64,000 bases of DNA from Spirosoma aerolatum (GCF_002056795.1 NZ_CP020104.1:5527501-5591500), one strand, 5' to 3'; shown: positions 9,890 to 19,925, numbered from the stretch's first letter. Numbers and translations: made by a program. Notes: a model not told the origin generated them from the sequence alone.

Positions 9890-12800
9890 CTACTCCAGTT
9901 CGGCAGGCAAAGGTCGTTGCTGACTCAGCTTTAAGTAACTATCGTGGTATTTTTTATTCCGCTTGACACCCGCACTGGTCATGACACCACTTAGCATGGT
10001 TTTGATCCAGTACCCAAAAATAAAGACCTGCGGATCACGGTCATAAAAAATACGCGAATCCGCTTCATTCTTTTTGCGAATTACCTGGCCCACAACAAAG
10101 TTTTTAAACCTCGTGAGCAGCGTTTTTTTCGTAGTATCGGCCGGGCTAAGCAGGTGGATTTTCAAGTCTTTGTAATGCAATTGCATCATACCGACCGATG
10201 CATAACGATTCCCCGCTACCCGTGCCCTAATGGGCTGTGCATAACCGGCTTCCAGATTGGCCGCGATCATAGGGCTGGTAATCCGGGTTAGTTCGGGCAG
10301 ATGGACACCCGAGGTGTTGAGCGACATTCGGAACCCAGCCAGCGAATCGCCGTAGGATTCCCGATAAAGCAGTCGGTCGATGTGTAACCCCAGCAGTTTG
10401 GTACTGGCATTCAATACTAAACTATCCGTTAATCGATTCGGACGGTTGGTAATATTTTTCAGAACGCCATTGATATTTCTCAACGGAACGCTACCCACCC
10501 GATTGGTTAATTTGGAGGTTTCGTGATAAAGCACCTGGCTGTTAATCACCGATATGGAATCGATCCGAAACGGGAAACCCACCTGCCTGACCAACCGAGT
10601 AGGCATTAGCTTTTCGGGAATGAAGCTGGGATCGGGCAACCGTTTATCGCGCGACACGTCCGTCGTTACATTTTTTACCACAACATGATGTATCGCTATG
10701 CTCGAATCGCGATTCCACTGCGCCGAGTTCAGCCCGTTGAATTGGGCCTCTTCACCTTTTACGGTTATATAATCGGCCTGCAAACGGGATGGCGCCATAA
10801 ACTCCTCTTTAGTCATCGTTGGCGTTATCCGAAACCGGCTTACACGCAGTCGAGCATTTTGCGGCTCCCAAGCCAGCTTAGCAGCATCTATAGCTGTTTT
10901 TTGCCCCCTGAACGATACATTGTTGGCAGCCAGACTGGTGTGATCCAGCCAGGTGCGCCAGGATTGTTTTTTGCCCGCCATCCAACTGAAACCCGGATAA
11001 TCGATCTGAGCGGTAATATGGCCAATGAGTAAAGGGTCGGGGGCTATACTTTTCTTAAGATTCAATACAGGCCGTAACTCGCTGGCTGTCAGACTAGCCT
11101 GTAAATGCCCCACCAGCATTGGACGGCCCAGTTGAGTACCGGATAAACTTCCATTGCTAAGCTGAATCGTAGACGAAGGCAGAATGGTCTTGAGTCGTGG
11201 CGTACTGAACGTTGTACTGGACGGAACAATACGTAGGGACGCAAAGGTAAGCGCTTCGTCTTTGGCACCGAAGAAACTCTGCCCGGCTATATCGACCACC
11301 GACTGAACCTGAATGGAACTGGAATCTTTTTGCAGCGTATAGGCCACTTTCGCTCCCTGCACATCAAGATCGTGTAAGGTAAACGTAAACGGAATTGGAA
11401 AAGCTTTGGGGGGGGCCGATGAGCCAGTAGGCTGTTGTTTACTCACCACCGTGAGTTCGGGCTGGTTTATTTGCAGCGAATGAAAGCGTACGGTCGAAAA
11501 ATCAGTCGAATTCAATAAGCCTTTGAGCTGGATTTGAGGAACAAAAACCTGCATAGTCTGGCCAGGCCGATTATCAGTGTAGCGTAGATCCGTGAGCGTA
11601 GATGTTTGCTGGCTGTTCAGATCGATCTGTGCTACCGACAGGCGTTTACTACCCGGGAAATTCACATACGTATCCACCAGTTTACCGCTGAACTGTTCCC
11701 AACCAATATCCCCGGTTTCGGTAGATAGTCTATCGATACGAACATTAGTGCCCTGAAAGCCTGCCTGCGTTTGTGGTGATAAAGCGATGTTGAGGGCGAT
11801 ATGATCGGCCATCAGTTGATCGATATGCAGGAGGGGGACCGGCTTTGGGGGTGGTTCGGACGAAGGGACTCGGGAGGGCCGGGCTGGCTTTTTATGCGTC
11901 AATCGGGCATCAATGGCTAAATCATGCACACGGAGCAACTCGACCTGTATATCTTTCGAATGCTGAAGGGCATCCCATCCCCAGGCATCCCAGTAGACTT
12001 TGCTGGCTGTCATGACTGTGCCATTGGGTAGGTTTACCTGTAGCCTATCTACCTGGTTGTAGCGCTGTTGCCCTTTCAGCGTGTAATTTTTCAAGGCCAC
12101 AGCCACTTTGTTGGTCGTCAGGTGTGCATCGGCTATGGTTAGCGTCGGTATAGCATGTTTTATGTCGATCAAGGAATCGCTGACCAGAAAATCGTTCAGC
12201 AACACATTGGCATTCATGTTATGCATCGTTACCTCCATGGGGCCATCGCCTTCCAGATGATAGTGTGCATTGGCGTTGATGATCTGAAAGCGCTTTACCT
12301 GAAGCAGCTCGCCGAGCCCGTGGAGAGTTTTGAATAAATCGACTTTTCGGGGCGTGGCTGTGGCTACGACAAACGGTTTCGGCCGATTATCGCCTTTTTT
12401 TGTCGCACTGATATCAATGCTCGGCTGTACCAACTCGGCCGCCGACGCCACAATGCGTTTCTGCATCAGATCTTCAAGACTCACATCATGCAGTTGCAGG
12501 AGCGGAGCTTTAAATGTCAGTCCTTTGCCTGTTATTTTTCGGGAAGCCGTGCCATAGAGCACGTTTCGAAAAATAACGTCGTTTCGAACCATATGAAACG
12601 ATTCGACCCCGATTTTGAACAGGCTATCGGGCGAAAAAAAAGCGATATTCCGTAAACTCAGATTGATGCTGTCGGTACTGACCGAGTGCTCACTTTGGGG
12701 ATTCAGCACCAGGTTGTAGATACTCATATTGGCCTTCTGCGTCCCTCCTCTCGATACCGGATTGGCCTTATTTCCAAGCAGTAGCTCCCCATCTTTAATT

Positions 12801-13771
12801 TGTGTATACCCAATCGTTACGGTTTTAAACAGGGTTTTAAGGTTCGACTGAATCGTACGAACGGTATCGGTTACCTGGTCTTTACGACTCTCGATGGGCA
12901 ACGTCAAAACGGGCCTTAGGCAAATGAGCGTATCGAGCCACAATTCTCCTTTCTGATAAACAGCTGGCAAATGGCTGGAATTGAAGAAAAACTTCTCCGC
13001 CCGTAAGCTCAACTCCCCTTTTTTATCGGTAGCTGGTTTTCGAAAATGGACCGAATCCATCTCGAATAACTGGGTCGAACTAATGAAGTGCAGTCCTCGA
13101 AAACTAAGCGTATTTTTTCCGTCCGACAGTACCCATTTCTGGCGTCCCAGGGCTAATTCAATATGATCGGAGGCCAGCACCCGTCGGTCGTCGTTGTCGA
13201 TCTTCGAAAAGTTGCGAACCGTCAGGTTAATGTCTTTAATCAAAAATGGGTCTGTCGTATTGCGCTTGTACAGGGCGAACGTTCCGCCCTGTACGTTAAA
13301 CGACTTAGCGTGCAGATGCGCTAAGGTTTTTTGAAGATTTTCGAGAATACTCGATGTATGAAAACGGGTTTGGCTATGCCCATGTGCATTGGTTCGGTAG
13401 TCGTGAATAACAACCTCGGGCCTGCTTACCGAAAAGCTATCGACCAGTAATCGTTTGTTTATCAACAACTCCTGCCATGATTCGACCGACAAATAGGCGG
13501 CTGGAATTTTTATAGAATAGTAGGAGGATGCCTTCGTGGTATCTTTCCGGGTAAACACCAGCTTATCGATGGTAACTGTTTTATGCAGAAGCGACAGGCT
13601 AAGATCATGGGTTTGAAATACATAGCCTCCCTGCGTTTCTTTATCGACGGCAAAGGTGATGATTTGATTCAGATTATGAATCAGTACATAATAGACAGCC
13701 CCTGCCGCCAGAAACGGGAGCATTAGTACCAGAAGAACTAGTTTTACCCAGCTTTTTGACGTCACCTTCAT
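9890..13771 (-). CDS. Very large AsmA/TamB-like inner-membrane-anchored periplasmic protein
   Basis: 1293 residues. One N-terminal membrane helix (about 9-30, LVLLVLMLPFLAAGAVYYVL) is followed by an almost entirely beta-strand body with short repeating units (for example HDVSLEDLMQKR). This layout is typical of AsmA/DUF748 bridge-like proteins, thought to span the periplasm and pass lipids to the outer membrane or modulate its assembly. No enzymatic motif is visible. A DUF4468-like gene follows closely. A -7-like element lies 148 bases upstream. The family is inferred from architecture, not from a signature motif. Confidence 0.7.
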   Translation of the reverse strand: MKVTSKSWVKLVLLVLMLPFLAAGAVYYVLIHNLNQIITFAVDKETQGGYVFQTHDLSLSLLHKTVTIDKLVFTRKDTTKASSYYSIKIPAAYLSVESWQELLINKRLLVDSFSVSRPEVVIHDYRTNAHGHSQTRFHTSSILENLQKTLAHLHAKSFNVQGGTFALYKRNTTDPFLIKDINLTVRNFSKIDNDDRRVLASDHIELALGRQKWVLSDGKNTLSFRGLHFISSTQLFEMDSVHFRKPATDKKGELSLRAEKFFFNSSHLPAVYQKGELWLDTLICLRPVLTLPIESRKDQVTDTVRTIQSNLKTLFKTVTIGYTQIKDGELLLGNKANPVSRGGTQKANMSIYNLVLNPQSEHSVSTDSINLSLRNIAFFSPDSLFKIGVESFHMVRNDVIFRNVLYGTASRKITGKGLTFKAPLLQLHDVSLEDLMQKRIVASAAELVQPSIDISATKKGDNRPKPFVVATATPRKVDLFKTLHGLGELLQVKRFQIINANAHYHLEGDGPMEVTMHNMNANVLLNDFLVSDSLIDIKHAIPTLTIADAHLTTNKVAVALKNYTLKGQQRYNQVDRLQVNLPNGTVMTASKVYWDAWGWDALQHSKDIQVELLRVHDLAIDARLTHKKPARPSRVPSSEPPPKPVPLLHIDQLMADHIALNIALSPQTQAGFQGTNVRIDRLSTETGDIGWEQFSGKLVDTYVNFPGSKRLSVAQIDLNSQQTSTLTDLRYTDNRPGQTMQVFVPQIQLKGLLNSTDFSTVRFHSLQINQPELTVVSKQQPTGSSAPPKAFPIPFTFTLHDLDVQGAKVAYTLQKDSSSIQVQSVVDIAGQSFFGAKDEALTFASLRIVPSSTTFSTPRLKTILPSSTIQLSNGSLSGTQLGRPMLVGHLQASLTASELRPVLNLKKSIAPDPLLIGHITAQIDYPGFSWMAGKKQSWRTWLDHTSLAANNVSFRGQKTAIDAAKLAWEPQNARLRVSRFRITPTMTKEEFMAPSRLQADYITVKGEEAQFNGLNSAQWNRDSSIAIHHVVVKNVTTDVSRDKRLPDPSFIPEKLMPTRLVRQVGFPFRIDSISVINSQVLYHETSKLTNRVGSVPLRNINGVLKNITNRPNRLTDSLVLNASTKLLGLHIDRLLYRESYGDSLAGFRMSLNTSGVHLPELTRITSPMIAANLEAGYAQPIRARVAGNRYASVGMMQLHYKDLKIHLLSPADTTKKTLLTRFKNFVVGQVIRKKNEADSRIFYDRDPQVFIFGYWIKTMLSGVMTSAGVKRNKKYHDSYLKLSQQRPLPAELE

Positions 13772-13918
13772 GGTTTTCTTGGCGTATAAGACAGGAAGCG
13801 TGTGCAGACAGAACGCAACTACTGTTCCTTAACTTAACAAGTGACTGAGTCAAGGGGTTTTATTTTACTGATCGACTGGAAGAAAATAGAGAACAATAAA
13901 CTAATTATCAGACTCTTA

Positions 13919-13926
13919 CAAAGATA
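13919..13926 (-). promoter_or_regulatory. Possible -7 element for the AsmA-like gene
   Basis: The minus strand reads TATCTTTG, matching TAnnTTTG, 148 bases upstream of the start codon and just after the terminator-like hairpin of the preceding DinB gene. There is no clear -33 match. Confidence 0.3.
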
Positions 13927-13932
13927 CATAAC

Positions 13933-13970
13933 GAATCAGAAATAGCCCGAATGAAGGCTATTTCTGATTC
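13933..13970 (-). terminator. Terminator hairpin overlapping the DinB stop codon
   Basis: A perfect 15-bp inverted repeat (13933-13947 with 13956-13970) with an 8-base loop. Its upstream arm includes the last codons of the DinB gene. Confidence 0.7.
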
Positions 13971-14419
13971 TCCCGGCTCCAGATAATGTAATCCGTCACA
14001 GGGGCTTCGACCAGCATGGGCCGGATGAGCTGCACCACCTGCCCCCGATGGTAAGCCGCGTGGTGACTCATGTGCGTTAAAATTTCGACCAATGGCGTTT
14101 GGTGGGAATTGCCTTTTGAATCCTTATAGGCAATCGACTCGGCCAGTTGCCCTTCGGAAAGCCCACCGACGTAGCTCTTCACCTGACGGTGCTGCCGATC
14201 GGCGGTTTCGGCCATCCAGCTAACGGGAATATCTTCCCAGATTGATATAAACACCGACTGGTTCGTAATTCGACCTATCCAGACCTGTTGTGCGGATAAA
14301 ATGTGTCCCATAACAGCTACGGCTCGCTGCGGTGGATTGCTGACCGTTTCGAGGGCCGTAATGACCCGGTGGTTAGCCCAAAGCTCATAGTTGAGTAGCT
14401 CAATCAGATACTCTTTCAT
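13958..14419 (-). CDS. DinB-family putative metal-dependent protein
   Basis: 153 residues, the usual length. The DinB four-helix pattern starts with LLNYELWANHRVI. The three metal-binding histidines are seen in MGHILSAQQ and in HMSHHAAYHRGQ. DinB/YfiT proteins bind zinc or nickel, and some act as thiol (for example bacillithiol) transferases. The ATG overlaps the stop of the upstream GH3 gene as ATGA, which implies translational coupling, an odd pairing for a cytoplasmic and an exported product. Confidence 0.85.
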   Translation of the reverse strand: MKEYLIELLNYELWANHRVITALETVSNPPQRAVAVMGHILSAQQVWIGRITNQSVFISIWEDIPVSWMAETADRQHRQVKSYVGGLSEGQLAESIAYKDSKGNSHQTPLVEILTHMSHHAAYHRGQVVQLIRPMLVEAPVTDYIIWSRENQK

Positions 14420-17400
14420 TGAATGCCTCGTTTAGTTGCCTGATACAATGCTTCCACAATGTTCGTTCGGGTATTCAGGTTACTCAGCGTATTGTTATTG
14501 CGGGTAGGGTACACACGGTTGCACAAAAATACGTAGGTGAGATTGTAGGCCGGATCGGGATCGACCCATACAAACGTACCGGTAAATCCAGAATGCCCAA
14601 AGCTAGCTTTGGTTGCCGAACGGGGTGCATTGCCCGAATAGGTGAACGAGGGTTTGTCGAAGCCTAATCCACGACGGTTACCCAGTTCAGGAAACTGATA
14701 GCGGGTGAACTCTGCCATCGTTTTCTGCGAAATGAATTGCTGTCCACCATACGACCCCATCCGACGATACATATCATACACTTTCATCAGATCGTTGGCC
14801 GACCCAAACAACCCCGCATGACCCGACAGGCCATTGAGCATGGCAGCCCCTTCGTCGTGTACACGTCCCCAGATGAGCGTTTTGCGAAACAACGAATCGT
14901 ATTCGGTCGGTACAATTCGGTTTAGAGAATAGAACCGCCGGGGATTAAATGTCAGCGTAGTGGCTCCCAGTGGCCGGAAGAAGTTGGTTTTGACATATTC
15001 CTCGAAGTTGACACCCGTAAGGTGCTTCACCACGAGGGGATACATAATGAACGAAAGATCGGAGTAAACGTACTCTTTCTTCTCATTCAGCGGGGAGTCC
15101 CGAATTTGCTGATAAATAACTTTCGGGTAGTTTTTGAATTCAAACAGGCTGTCGGTCACTTCAATCGGATAACGGCCCGAGCGTTCGTCCTTAAAGGTTT
15201 TAGGCTTCCAGGAACCATCTGGATTTTTAGTGTCCATCCAGAACGGAATCCAGGCTTTCAGCCGGGCCTGGTGCGTTAGTACATCCCGCCAGACCAGCCC
15301 CGCCTTATTCGACTTTTTCAGAAAGGGCAGATAATCGGCCATTTTACCGTCCAGATTGAACTTACCTTCATCCACCAGCTTCATCAGGGCCGGGGTAGAT
15401 GTGCTCACTTTCGTAACCGACGCCATATCATACAGATCATCCAACTGGACAGGTTTAGGCTCAGCCCCCAGCGATGCATCGTACGTGTGGTTTCCATATG
15501 CTTTTCGGAAGATCACTTTGCCATCTTTGGCCATCTGAACCACGCAGCCCGGAAATGCCTTTTGGGTTATCCCCACGTTTACCAGTGAGTCAACTTGCTG
15601 CGCCAGGTAGCGGCTGTCGATGCCCACTTCTTCGGGAATAGTGTATTTCATTCGGCCGATGGGTTGAACAGGTATACCATCGCCAAACCGGAAACGCTGA
15701 TTGACAGTGACCGGCAATTTGCCCGAAGCTCCAATAGCACCGAATATCAACTGGGCCGACAGTTCTTCTGTATAATTAGTCAACTGATACGGCATCACCA
15801 CTGCCCGCGCCTGTTCGATGTTCCGGGCAGTCTGTACCGTATCCATCGGAAAGGTGAGTTTATCCAATACATATGGATTACCGAATACTGTAACAACTGC
15901 CTTACCCGTTGATACTAGTTCACTAACCAAAGCCGCCGTTTTAGCCTGCAAACCATAGCGGGCAGCCGGACGAATATTATTCAGGTGAACATCAACCAGA
16001 ATCAGGTTATAATTCTTCAGTGAATCGCGCACCTGAGCCAGCGTTGAGTCGGGTGTGCGGGACGTAATATTGAAATGATTGATCTGCGTGTAATTGGCGG
16101 CCATCTGCTGAAAAGCCGTGATCTTATCACTTTCCACAGCTACCGACGCAATACGCAGGGTATCAAGGCGTTGCAGGGGCAGCAGATTCCGATCGTTTTT
16201 TAGAACAGTTAGACTCGCTTCGGTAAGTTTCCGGTTGAGCAGATCGTCCTGTACTGAGTTAAGATCGCTGACCAGATTGGTGAGATCAATGGGTTTGTAT
16301 CGATCCAGCCCCGCCCAGACTTTGGCCCGGAGTACTTTCAGGCAACGGGCATCCAGCGACGCCTGACTGATACGCCCAGCGGCCACGGCCTGTTTGATTT
16401 TCGCCAGTGCAGCCGGAACGTCTTCCGTAAATTCCAGAACATCCAGGCCAGCTTCGATACCCAGCTCGTCGGCCTGCCCCGATGGGAAATACTTCGTAAG
16501 CGCTTTCATGTTCATCGCGTCCGAAAACGTTAATCCCTGAAAGCCCAGCTCATTCTTGAGCAGGTTCGTTACGATGGCAGGCGATAAAGTGGAGGGGCGA
16601 TTGCGGGTCGTATCCAGTGCCGGGACACTCAAATGCGCCACCATCACTCCAGTGGCACCCGCTTTAATCAGTTCGCGAAACGGATATAATTCCAGCGAAT
16701 CGAGCTGAGTCCGGCTTTTGGCAATGAGCGGCAGATCGTAGTGAGAATCGGTACCGGTATCGCCATGGCCCGGAAAATGTTTGATGCTGGTTAACAGCTG
16801 GTTGTCCTGCATACCCTTCACATAAGCGAGGGCTTTACGAGCGACATCATACTTGTTTTCGCCAAACGAGCGGAAGTTGATAACTGGATTGTTTGGGTTA
16901 TTGTTGACATCGACGGTGGGCGCAAAGTTGACGTGCATACCTAATCGACGGGCTTGCCGAGCCAGGCTGGCCCCCATGCGATAAATCAGACTATCGTTCC
17001 CTTGCATGGCCCCCAGCGTCATCTGATAGGGATAGCGGACCGTACTGTCCAGCCGCATGGCAAGTCCCCACTCGGCATCTATTGCCATCAGCAGCGGAAC
17101 TTTCGAAACGGCCTGTAAGCGATTGGTCAGTTGAGCTTGCCGAACAGGCCCCCCCTGAAACATGACGACGCCACCAAGCTTGGCCGTTTGTACCAGACGA
17201 ACCAGCGAATCTTCATAGGAAGGTTTGCGGTTCGAATAGCCCGCCACCATGATAAGCTGAGCAATCCGGTCGTCGGGCGACATGTTGGTAAATACCGAAT
17301 CGACCCAGCAGTTTTGACGATCGTTGAGGTTAAGAAAAGCGGGGGTAGTGGTTTGCGCCACTACCGGCATGGAGAATAAAATGCTGATGAAGAGAACAAA

Positions 17401-17421
17401 AATTGGCCGTCTGAAGGGCAT
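14416..17421 (-). CDS. Exported fusion of GH3 beta-N-acetylglucosaminidase and class C beta-lactamase-type serine hydrolase
   Basis: 1001 residues with a signal peptide (ends VVAQ). The N-terminal half (about 30-600) is glycoside hydrolase family 3 of the NagZ type: KHFPGHGDTGTDSHYDLP near residues 212-229 carries the acid/base loop, and LTFSDAMNM carries the aspartate nucleophile. The C-terminal half (about 625-995) is a serine hydrolase with S668-V-T-K671, a YSD in place of YxN, and GHSG as the third motif. Both domains suit peptidoglycan turnover: cleaving GlcNAc-anhydroMurNAc and acting on D-Ala-type peptides. Unlike enterobacterial NagZ, it is exported. The fusion is known in Bacteroidota. 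Its 3' end overlaps the DinB gene by 4 bases. Confidence 0.92.
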   Translation of the reverse strand: MPFRRPIFVLFISILFSMPVVAQTTTPAFLNLNDRQNCWVDSVFTNMSPDDRIAQLIMVAGYSNRKPSYEDSLVRLVQTAKLGGVVMFQGGPVRQAQLTNRLQAVSKVPLLMAIDAEWGLAMRLDSTVRYPYQMTLGAMQGNDSLIYRMGASLARQARRLGMHVNFAPTVDVNNNPNNPVINFRSFGENKYDVARKALAYVKGMQDNQLLTSIKHFPGHGDTGTDSHYDLPLIAKSRTQLDSLELYPFRELIKAGATGVMVAHLSVPALDTTRNRPSTLSPAIVTNLLKNELGFQGLTFSDAMNMKALTKYFPSGQADELGIEAGLDVLEFTEDVPAALAKIKQAVAAGRISQASLDARCLKVLRAKVWAGLDRYKPIDLTNLVSDLNSVQDDLLNRKLTEASLTVLKNDRNLLPLQRLDTLRIASVAVESDKITAFQQMAANYTQINHFNITSRTPDSTLAQVRDSLKNYNLILVDVHLNNIRPAARYGLQAKTAALVSELVSTGKAVVTVFGNPYVLDKLTFPMDTVQTARNIEQARAVVMPYQLTNYTEELSAQLIFGAIGASGKLPVTVNQRFRFGDGIPVQPIGRMKYTIPEEVGIDSRYLAQQVDSLVNVGITQKAFPGCVVQMAKDGKVIFRKAYGNHTYDASLGAEPKPVQLDDLYDMASVTKVSTSTPALMKLVDEGKFNLDGKMADYLPFLKKSNKAGLVWRDVLTHQARLKAWIPFWMDTKNPDGSWKPKTFKDERSGRYPIEVTDSLFEFKNYPKVIYQQIRDSPLNEKKEYVYSDLSFIMYPLVVKHLTGVNFEEYVKTNFFRPLGATTLTFNPRRFYSLNRIVPTEYDSLFRKTLIWGRVHDEGAAMLNGLSGHAGLFGSANDLMKVYDMYRRMGSYGGQQFISQKTMAEFTRYQFPELGNRRGLGFDKPSFTYSGNAPRSATKASFGHSGFTGTFVWVDPDPAYNLTYVFLCNRVYPTRNNNTLSNLNTRTNIVEALYQATKRGIQ

Positions 17422-17442
17422 AAGCTAACTATATTACGAATT

Positions 17443-17524
17443 ACGAGGTACGATTTACGATTTTTTTCCTGCGTGACCAATTAAAATATGAATCACACTA
17501 TCTAAATCGTAAACCGTACCTCGT
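17443..17524 (-). repeat. Long inverted repeat downstream of the PorT-like gene
   Basis: A 19-bp inverted repeat (17443-17461 with 17506-17524) with one wobble-compatible mismatch and a 44-base loop. It lies between the PorT-like stop and the GH3 start, both on the minus strand, and probably ends the first transcript. Confidence 0.6.
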
Positions 17525-17546
17525 GGTTCGTACCTAGTCAAATGTC

Positions 17547-18233
17547 TTATTTTCTGTATCGGCTGCGATACTCAGGCCCTACACCAAAACCATAGCCAAG
17601 CGTAATGGAAACGGTTGAATTTTGCAGCGAACTCCGTGGCCCCCATACGTTTGGGAAGGCTTGCACATCGGTTAACCCCAGTGTATACCGGGCGTCGATC
17701 AGGAAGTGCTGCCGATTGCCGGTGCCCCAGTTCAACTGAATACCACCCGTTGCTCCTAAGTCCAGATTATTGAACGCGTCGCTGTTGTCGCCGTTCAGAA
17801 CCGGACCAGTCCCTTGCAGATAATCCCCTTTTATCCGCTTTGCATTGAGTTTGATGCCTAACGATGGGCCGACAAAGAGGTTCGGTCTGAAGTTTCCATT
17901 CAGGGTCAGAAAATAGCGGGCTACCACCGGAATTTCGAGGTAGTTGACACGCTGAATAAACTTCATGTTGTTGCCCTGATAGCTCGTACCCCGTTGCGAA
18001 TACAAAACATCGCCCGAAATACCGAAATGATTTAGCGAGCTATACATCAGAAAGGCACCTGCCGTGATTCCAGGCGTAAAGCTCATCCCATCGGCGCTAC
18101 CCCAGTAATTAGATAAATTCAAGCCAACACGCGGACCCGCCGTGAACCGCTGCTGAGCCGAACTTACTGATAAACAACCGATAACAAGAAAAGATGAGAG
18201 AATAATAGAACGTAGTGAATTTGCGCGAAACAT
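17547..18233 (-). CDS. PorT-family outer membrane beta-barrel protein
   Basis: 228 residues with a signal peptide (ends SSAQ). The mature part alternates short strands and glycines in the eight-strand pattern of Bacteroidota outer membrane barrels: AGPRVGLNLSNYWG, YLEIPVVARYF and the closing VSITLGYGFGVG. LEIP followed by a polar strand is typical of PorT-type proteins. Proteins of this class are mostly uncharacterised; only PorT itself is tied to type IX secretion, and no such link is shown here. Confidence 0.8.
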   Translation of the reverse strand: MFRANSLRSIILSSFLVIGCLSVSSAQQRFTAGPRVGLNLSNYWGSADGMSFTPGITAGAFLMYSSLNHFGISGDVLYSQRGTSYQGNNMKFIQRVNYLEIPVVARYFLTLNGNFRPNLFVGPSLGIKLNAKRIKGDYLQGTGPVLNGDNSDAFNNLDLGATGGIQLNWGTGNRQHFLIDARYTLGLTDVQAFPNVWGPRSSLQNSTVSITLGYGFGVGPEYRSRYRK

Positions 18234-18356
18234 AAATAAATCAATGGGTTGATATGCCCCGTTAACGCTTGATGTTCGGCAAATGTTTTAATTTTTCGGG
18301 AGACTTCAATCTTTTTTGCCTATAAAAAAGTCCATGGTATACCTTGAACACAGATT

Positions 18357-18437
18357 TTTATGATTCTCAAGACCGATGAAGATCGGGTTCATTCAGAGCC
18401 TGCTTTGCTATCATAATGAATACTGAGTAATCATAAA
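18357..18437. repeat. Imperfect inverted repeat upstream of the PorT-like gene
   Basis: Arms 18357-18369 and 18424-18437 pair over 13 bases with one bulge. They lie in the 217-base gap between the anti-sigma-like stop and the PorT-like start. A weak candidate terminator; nothing else is seen in the gap. Confidence 0.3.
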
Positions 18438-18450
18438 GACCCGCGCCCTA

Positions 18451-18894
18451 TCAGCAAGCAACACGTTGATAGTTAATGAGGTAAAAACCTGTTTCGCCCA
18501 TAGTATGCTGCTTGTTTAAAACCGTTTTTGTTGCTGGCACAGCTGGTCTAGACTTCGGATAATGTTTCGGCGCGAAGAAAATAAAATAAATCGCCATCGC
18601 CAGCATAAACAGGATGGCGGCTGTTGTGGTAGCAATCCAGAGGGGCCAGAGCCGTTTTCGATTGGCCGATTCATGTATACGCCGATGCAGCGCATCACGA
18701 AGATCGACCATTTGATCGGCCATTGGGCCATTGGCGACGTTCGTAGCCGTTTGCTGCATGGCTTCCAACCCGGCCAGCGCATCCGCGTAAAACGGGTTTT
18801 CGAGCAGTAACCGCTCAACACGATGCCGTGCTGGTCCGCTCAGTTGCCCAGACCGATACGCCTGTAAATCGTCGAATGTCAATTGGTCGTTCAT
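18451..18894 (-). CDS. Single-pass membrane protein, probable anti-sigma partner
   Basis: 147 residues from the ATG at 18892-18894. A TTG frame extending upstream to 18972 overlaps the sigma gene and is less likely. The cytoplasmic part (1-80) is helical, with QAYRSGQLSGPARHRVERLLLENPFYADAL, seen here as two pieces of a pattern common to Bacteroidota membrane proteins next to ECF sigma genes. A membrane helix covers about 82-108. There is no zinc-binding motif. Its place directly after the sigma factor suggests an anti-sigma or sensory role, an inference from position only. Confidence 0.65.
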   Translation of the reverse strand: MNDQLTFDDLQAYRSGQLSGPARHRVERLLLENPFYADALAGLEAMQQTATNVANGPMADQMVDLRDALHRRIHESANRKRLWPLWIATTTAAILFMLAMAIYFIFFAPKHYPKSRPAVPATKTVLNKQHTMGETGFYLINYQRVAC

Positions 18895-18953
18895 TGTGGT
18901 GGCGCGGGGGACACCCGCTTTAACTAAACGATGTGAGTTTTCACCCACGTTAC

Positions 18954-19559
18954 TTAATGGCGACTCATACAAATTTTCAAATTTCGTCGGCCATTTTGCA
19001 AATAACTTTTTACCTGTTTCAAATCATACCCCGTCTGTTCGGCTACTTCTGTATACGTCTTTCGTTCCAGGTAAAATAATGTCAGGCATACTTGCTGTTC
19101 AGAAGGCAGCATCAGCAAACAGGCTTCCATCCGGGTCAGATCTTCTTCCAGTTCGGGCAAGTCGGTATCATCGCTGGTAAACTCATCCGTCGATTCACCA
19201 TTAGCATCCGATTCGGCCTGATTGACCAGCGCAACGGTTGGATGGGCCTGACTTTTTCGCAATTGCATCAGGCAATAGTTGCGAGCCACGCTATGCAGCC
19301 AGGGGCCAAACTGCTGAACATCATGCCGACGCAAATCAGTTATGAGTTGCTCGAACAGGTTCATTACTGCATCCTTGGCCTCCTCTTCGTCGCGCAGGTA
19401 ATTGAAGCAAACCGCGTAGATCAACTCCATATGCTGTTCATAGAGCTCACCCAGAATAGCCAGATCGCCTGTGGCCCGATAAGCCGCAAGAAGAGCAGCC
19501 GAATCGCTACGGGAACGCTCAGATGTAGGTTTAGGCTTACGAAACAGTTTCAGAAACAT
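18954..19559 (-). CDS. ECF-type RNA polymerase sigma-70 factor
   Basis: 201 residues. Region 2 (about 30-95) contains ELYEQHMELIYAVCFNYL, the DEEEAKDAVMNLFEQL helix and FGPWLHSVARN. Region 4 (about 140-190) contains LPSEQQVCLTLFYLE and the helix-turn-helix YTEVAEQTGYDLKQVKSYL. An acidic linker of about 35 residues joins them. The target regulon cannot be read from this window. A small membrane protein follows after 59 bases. Confidence 0.92.
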   Translation of the reverse strand: MFLKLFRKPKPTSERSRSDSAALLAAYRATGDLAILGELYEQHMELIYAVCFNYLRDEEEAKDAVMNLFEQLITDLRRHDVQQFGPWLHSVARNYCLMQLRKSQAHPTVALVNQAESDANGESTDEFTSDDTDLPELEEDLTRMEACLLMLPSEQQVCLTLFYLERKTYTEVAEQTGYDLKQVKSYLQNGRRNLKICMSRH

Positions 19560-19661
19560 AGGTGTAGGGCTACTTATGACTAAAGATGCACAAGTAGCTG
19601 GAATTCCATAACCGAACGCTGTTCAGGATGGTTACAGTATGAACACAAACGCTTTATCCCT

Positions 19662-19925
19662 ATGAAACGAATACTTTTTTTAGGCTGTCTGCTCAGTACG
19701 CTAAGCCTTACAAATTCAACAAACCTAATATCGTTGGAACTTCGCTTGGCCTCGAAAGCCAGGCAGCAGCCAATACCCAATCGCCCGGCTGTTCAACCTA
19801 AACGACGTGATACAACAAAACCATTGCCTGATTCAACCAGACCCGGTAACCGACGACAACCCCGGCTTCGGCCCGATTCGTTACGCCGTGGAGGAGCTAC
19901 CCGAATCGATACCGTCCGGCGCTGA
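19662..19925 (+). CDS. Small exported Arg/Pro-rich protein
   Basis: 87 residues. The first 20 form a plausible signal peptide (MKRILFLGCLLSTLSLTNS). The rest is low-complexity, rich in Arg, Pro and Thr (for example DTTKPLPDSTRPGNRRQ). No family is recognised. It is divergent from the sigma factor gene and convergent with the DUF748-like gene, 10 bases away. Likely real because of the signal peptide and good fit to the gap, but unsupported by homology. Confidence 0.5.
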   Translation: MKRILFLGCLLSTLSLTNSTNLISLELRLASKARQQPIPNRPAVQPKRRDTTKPLPDSTRPGNRRQPRLRPDSLRRGGATRIDTVRR

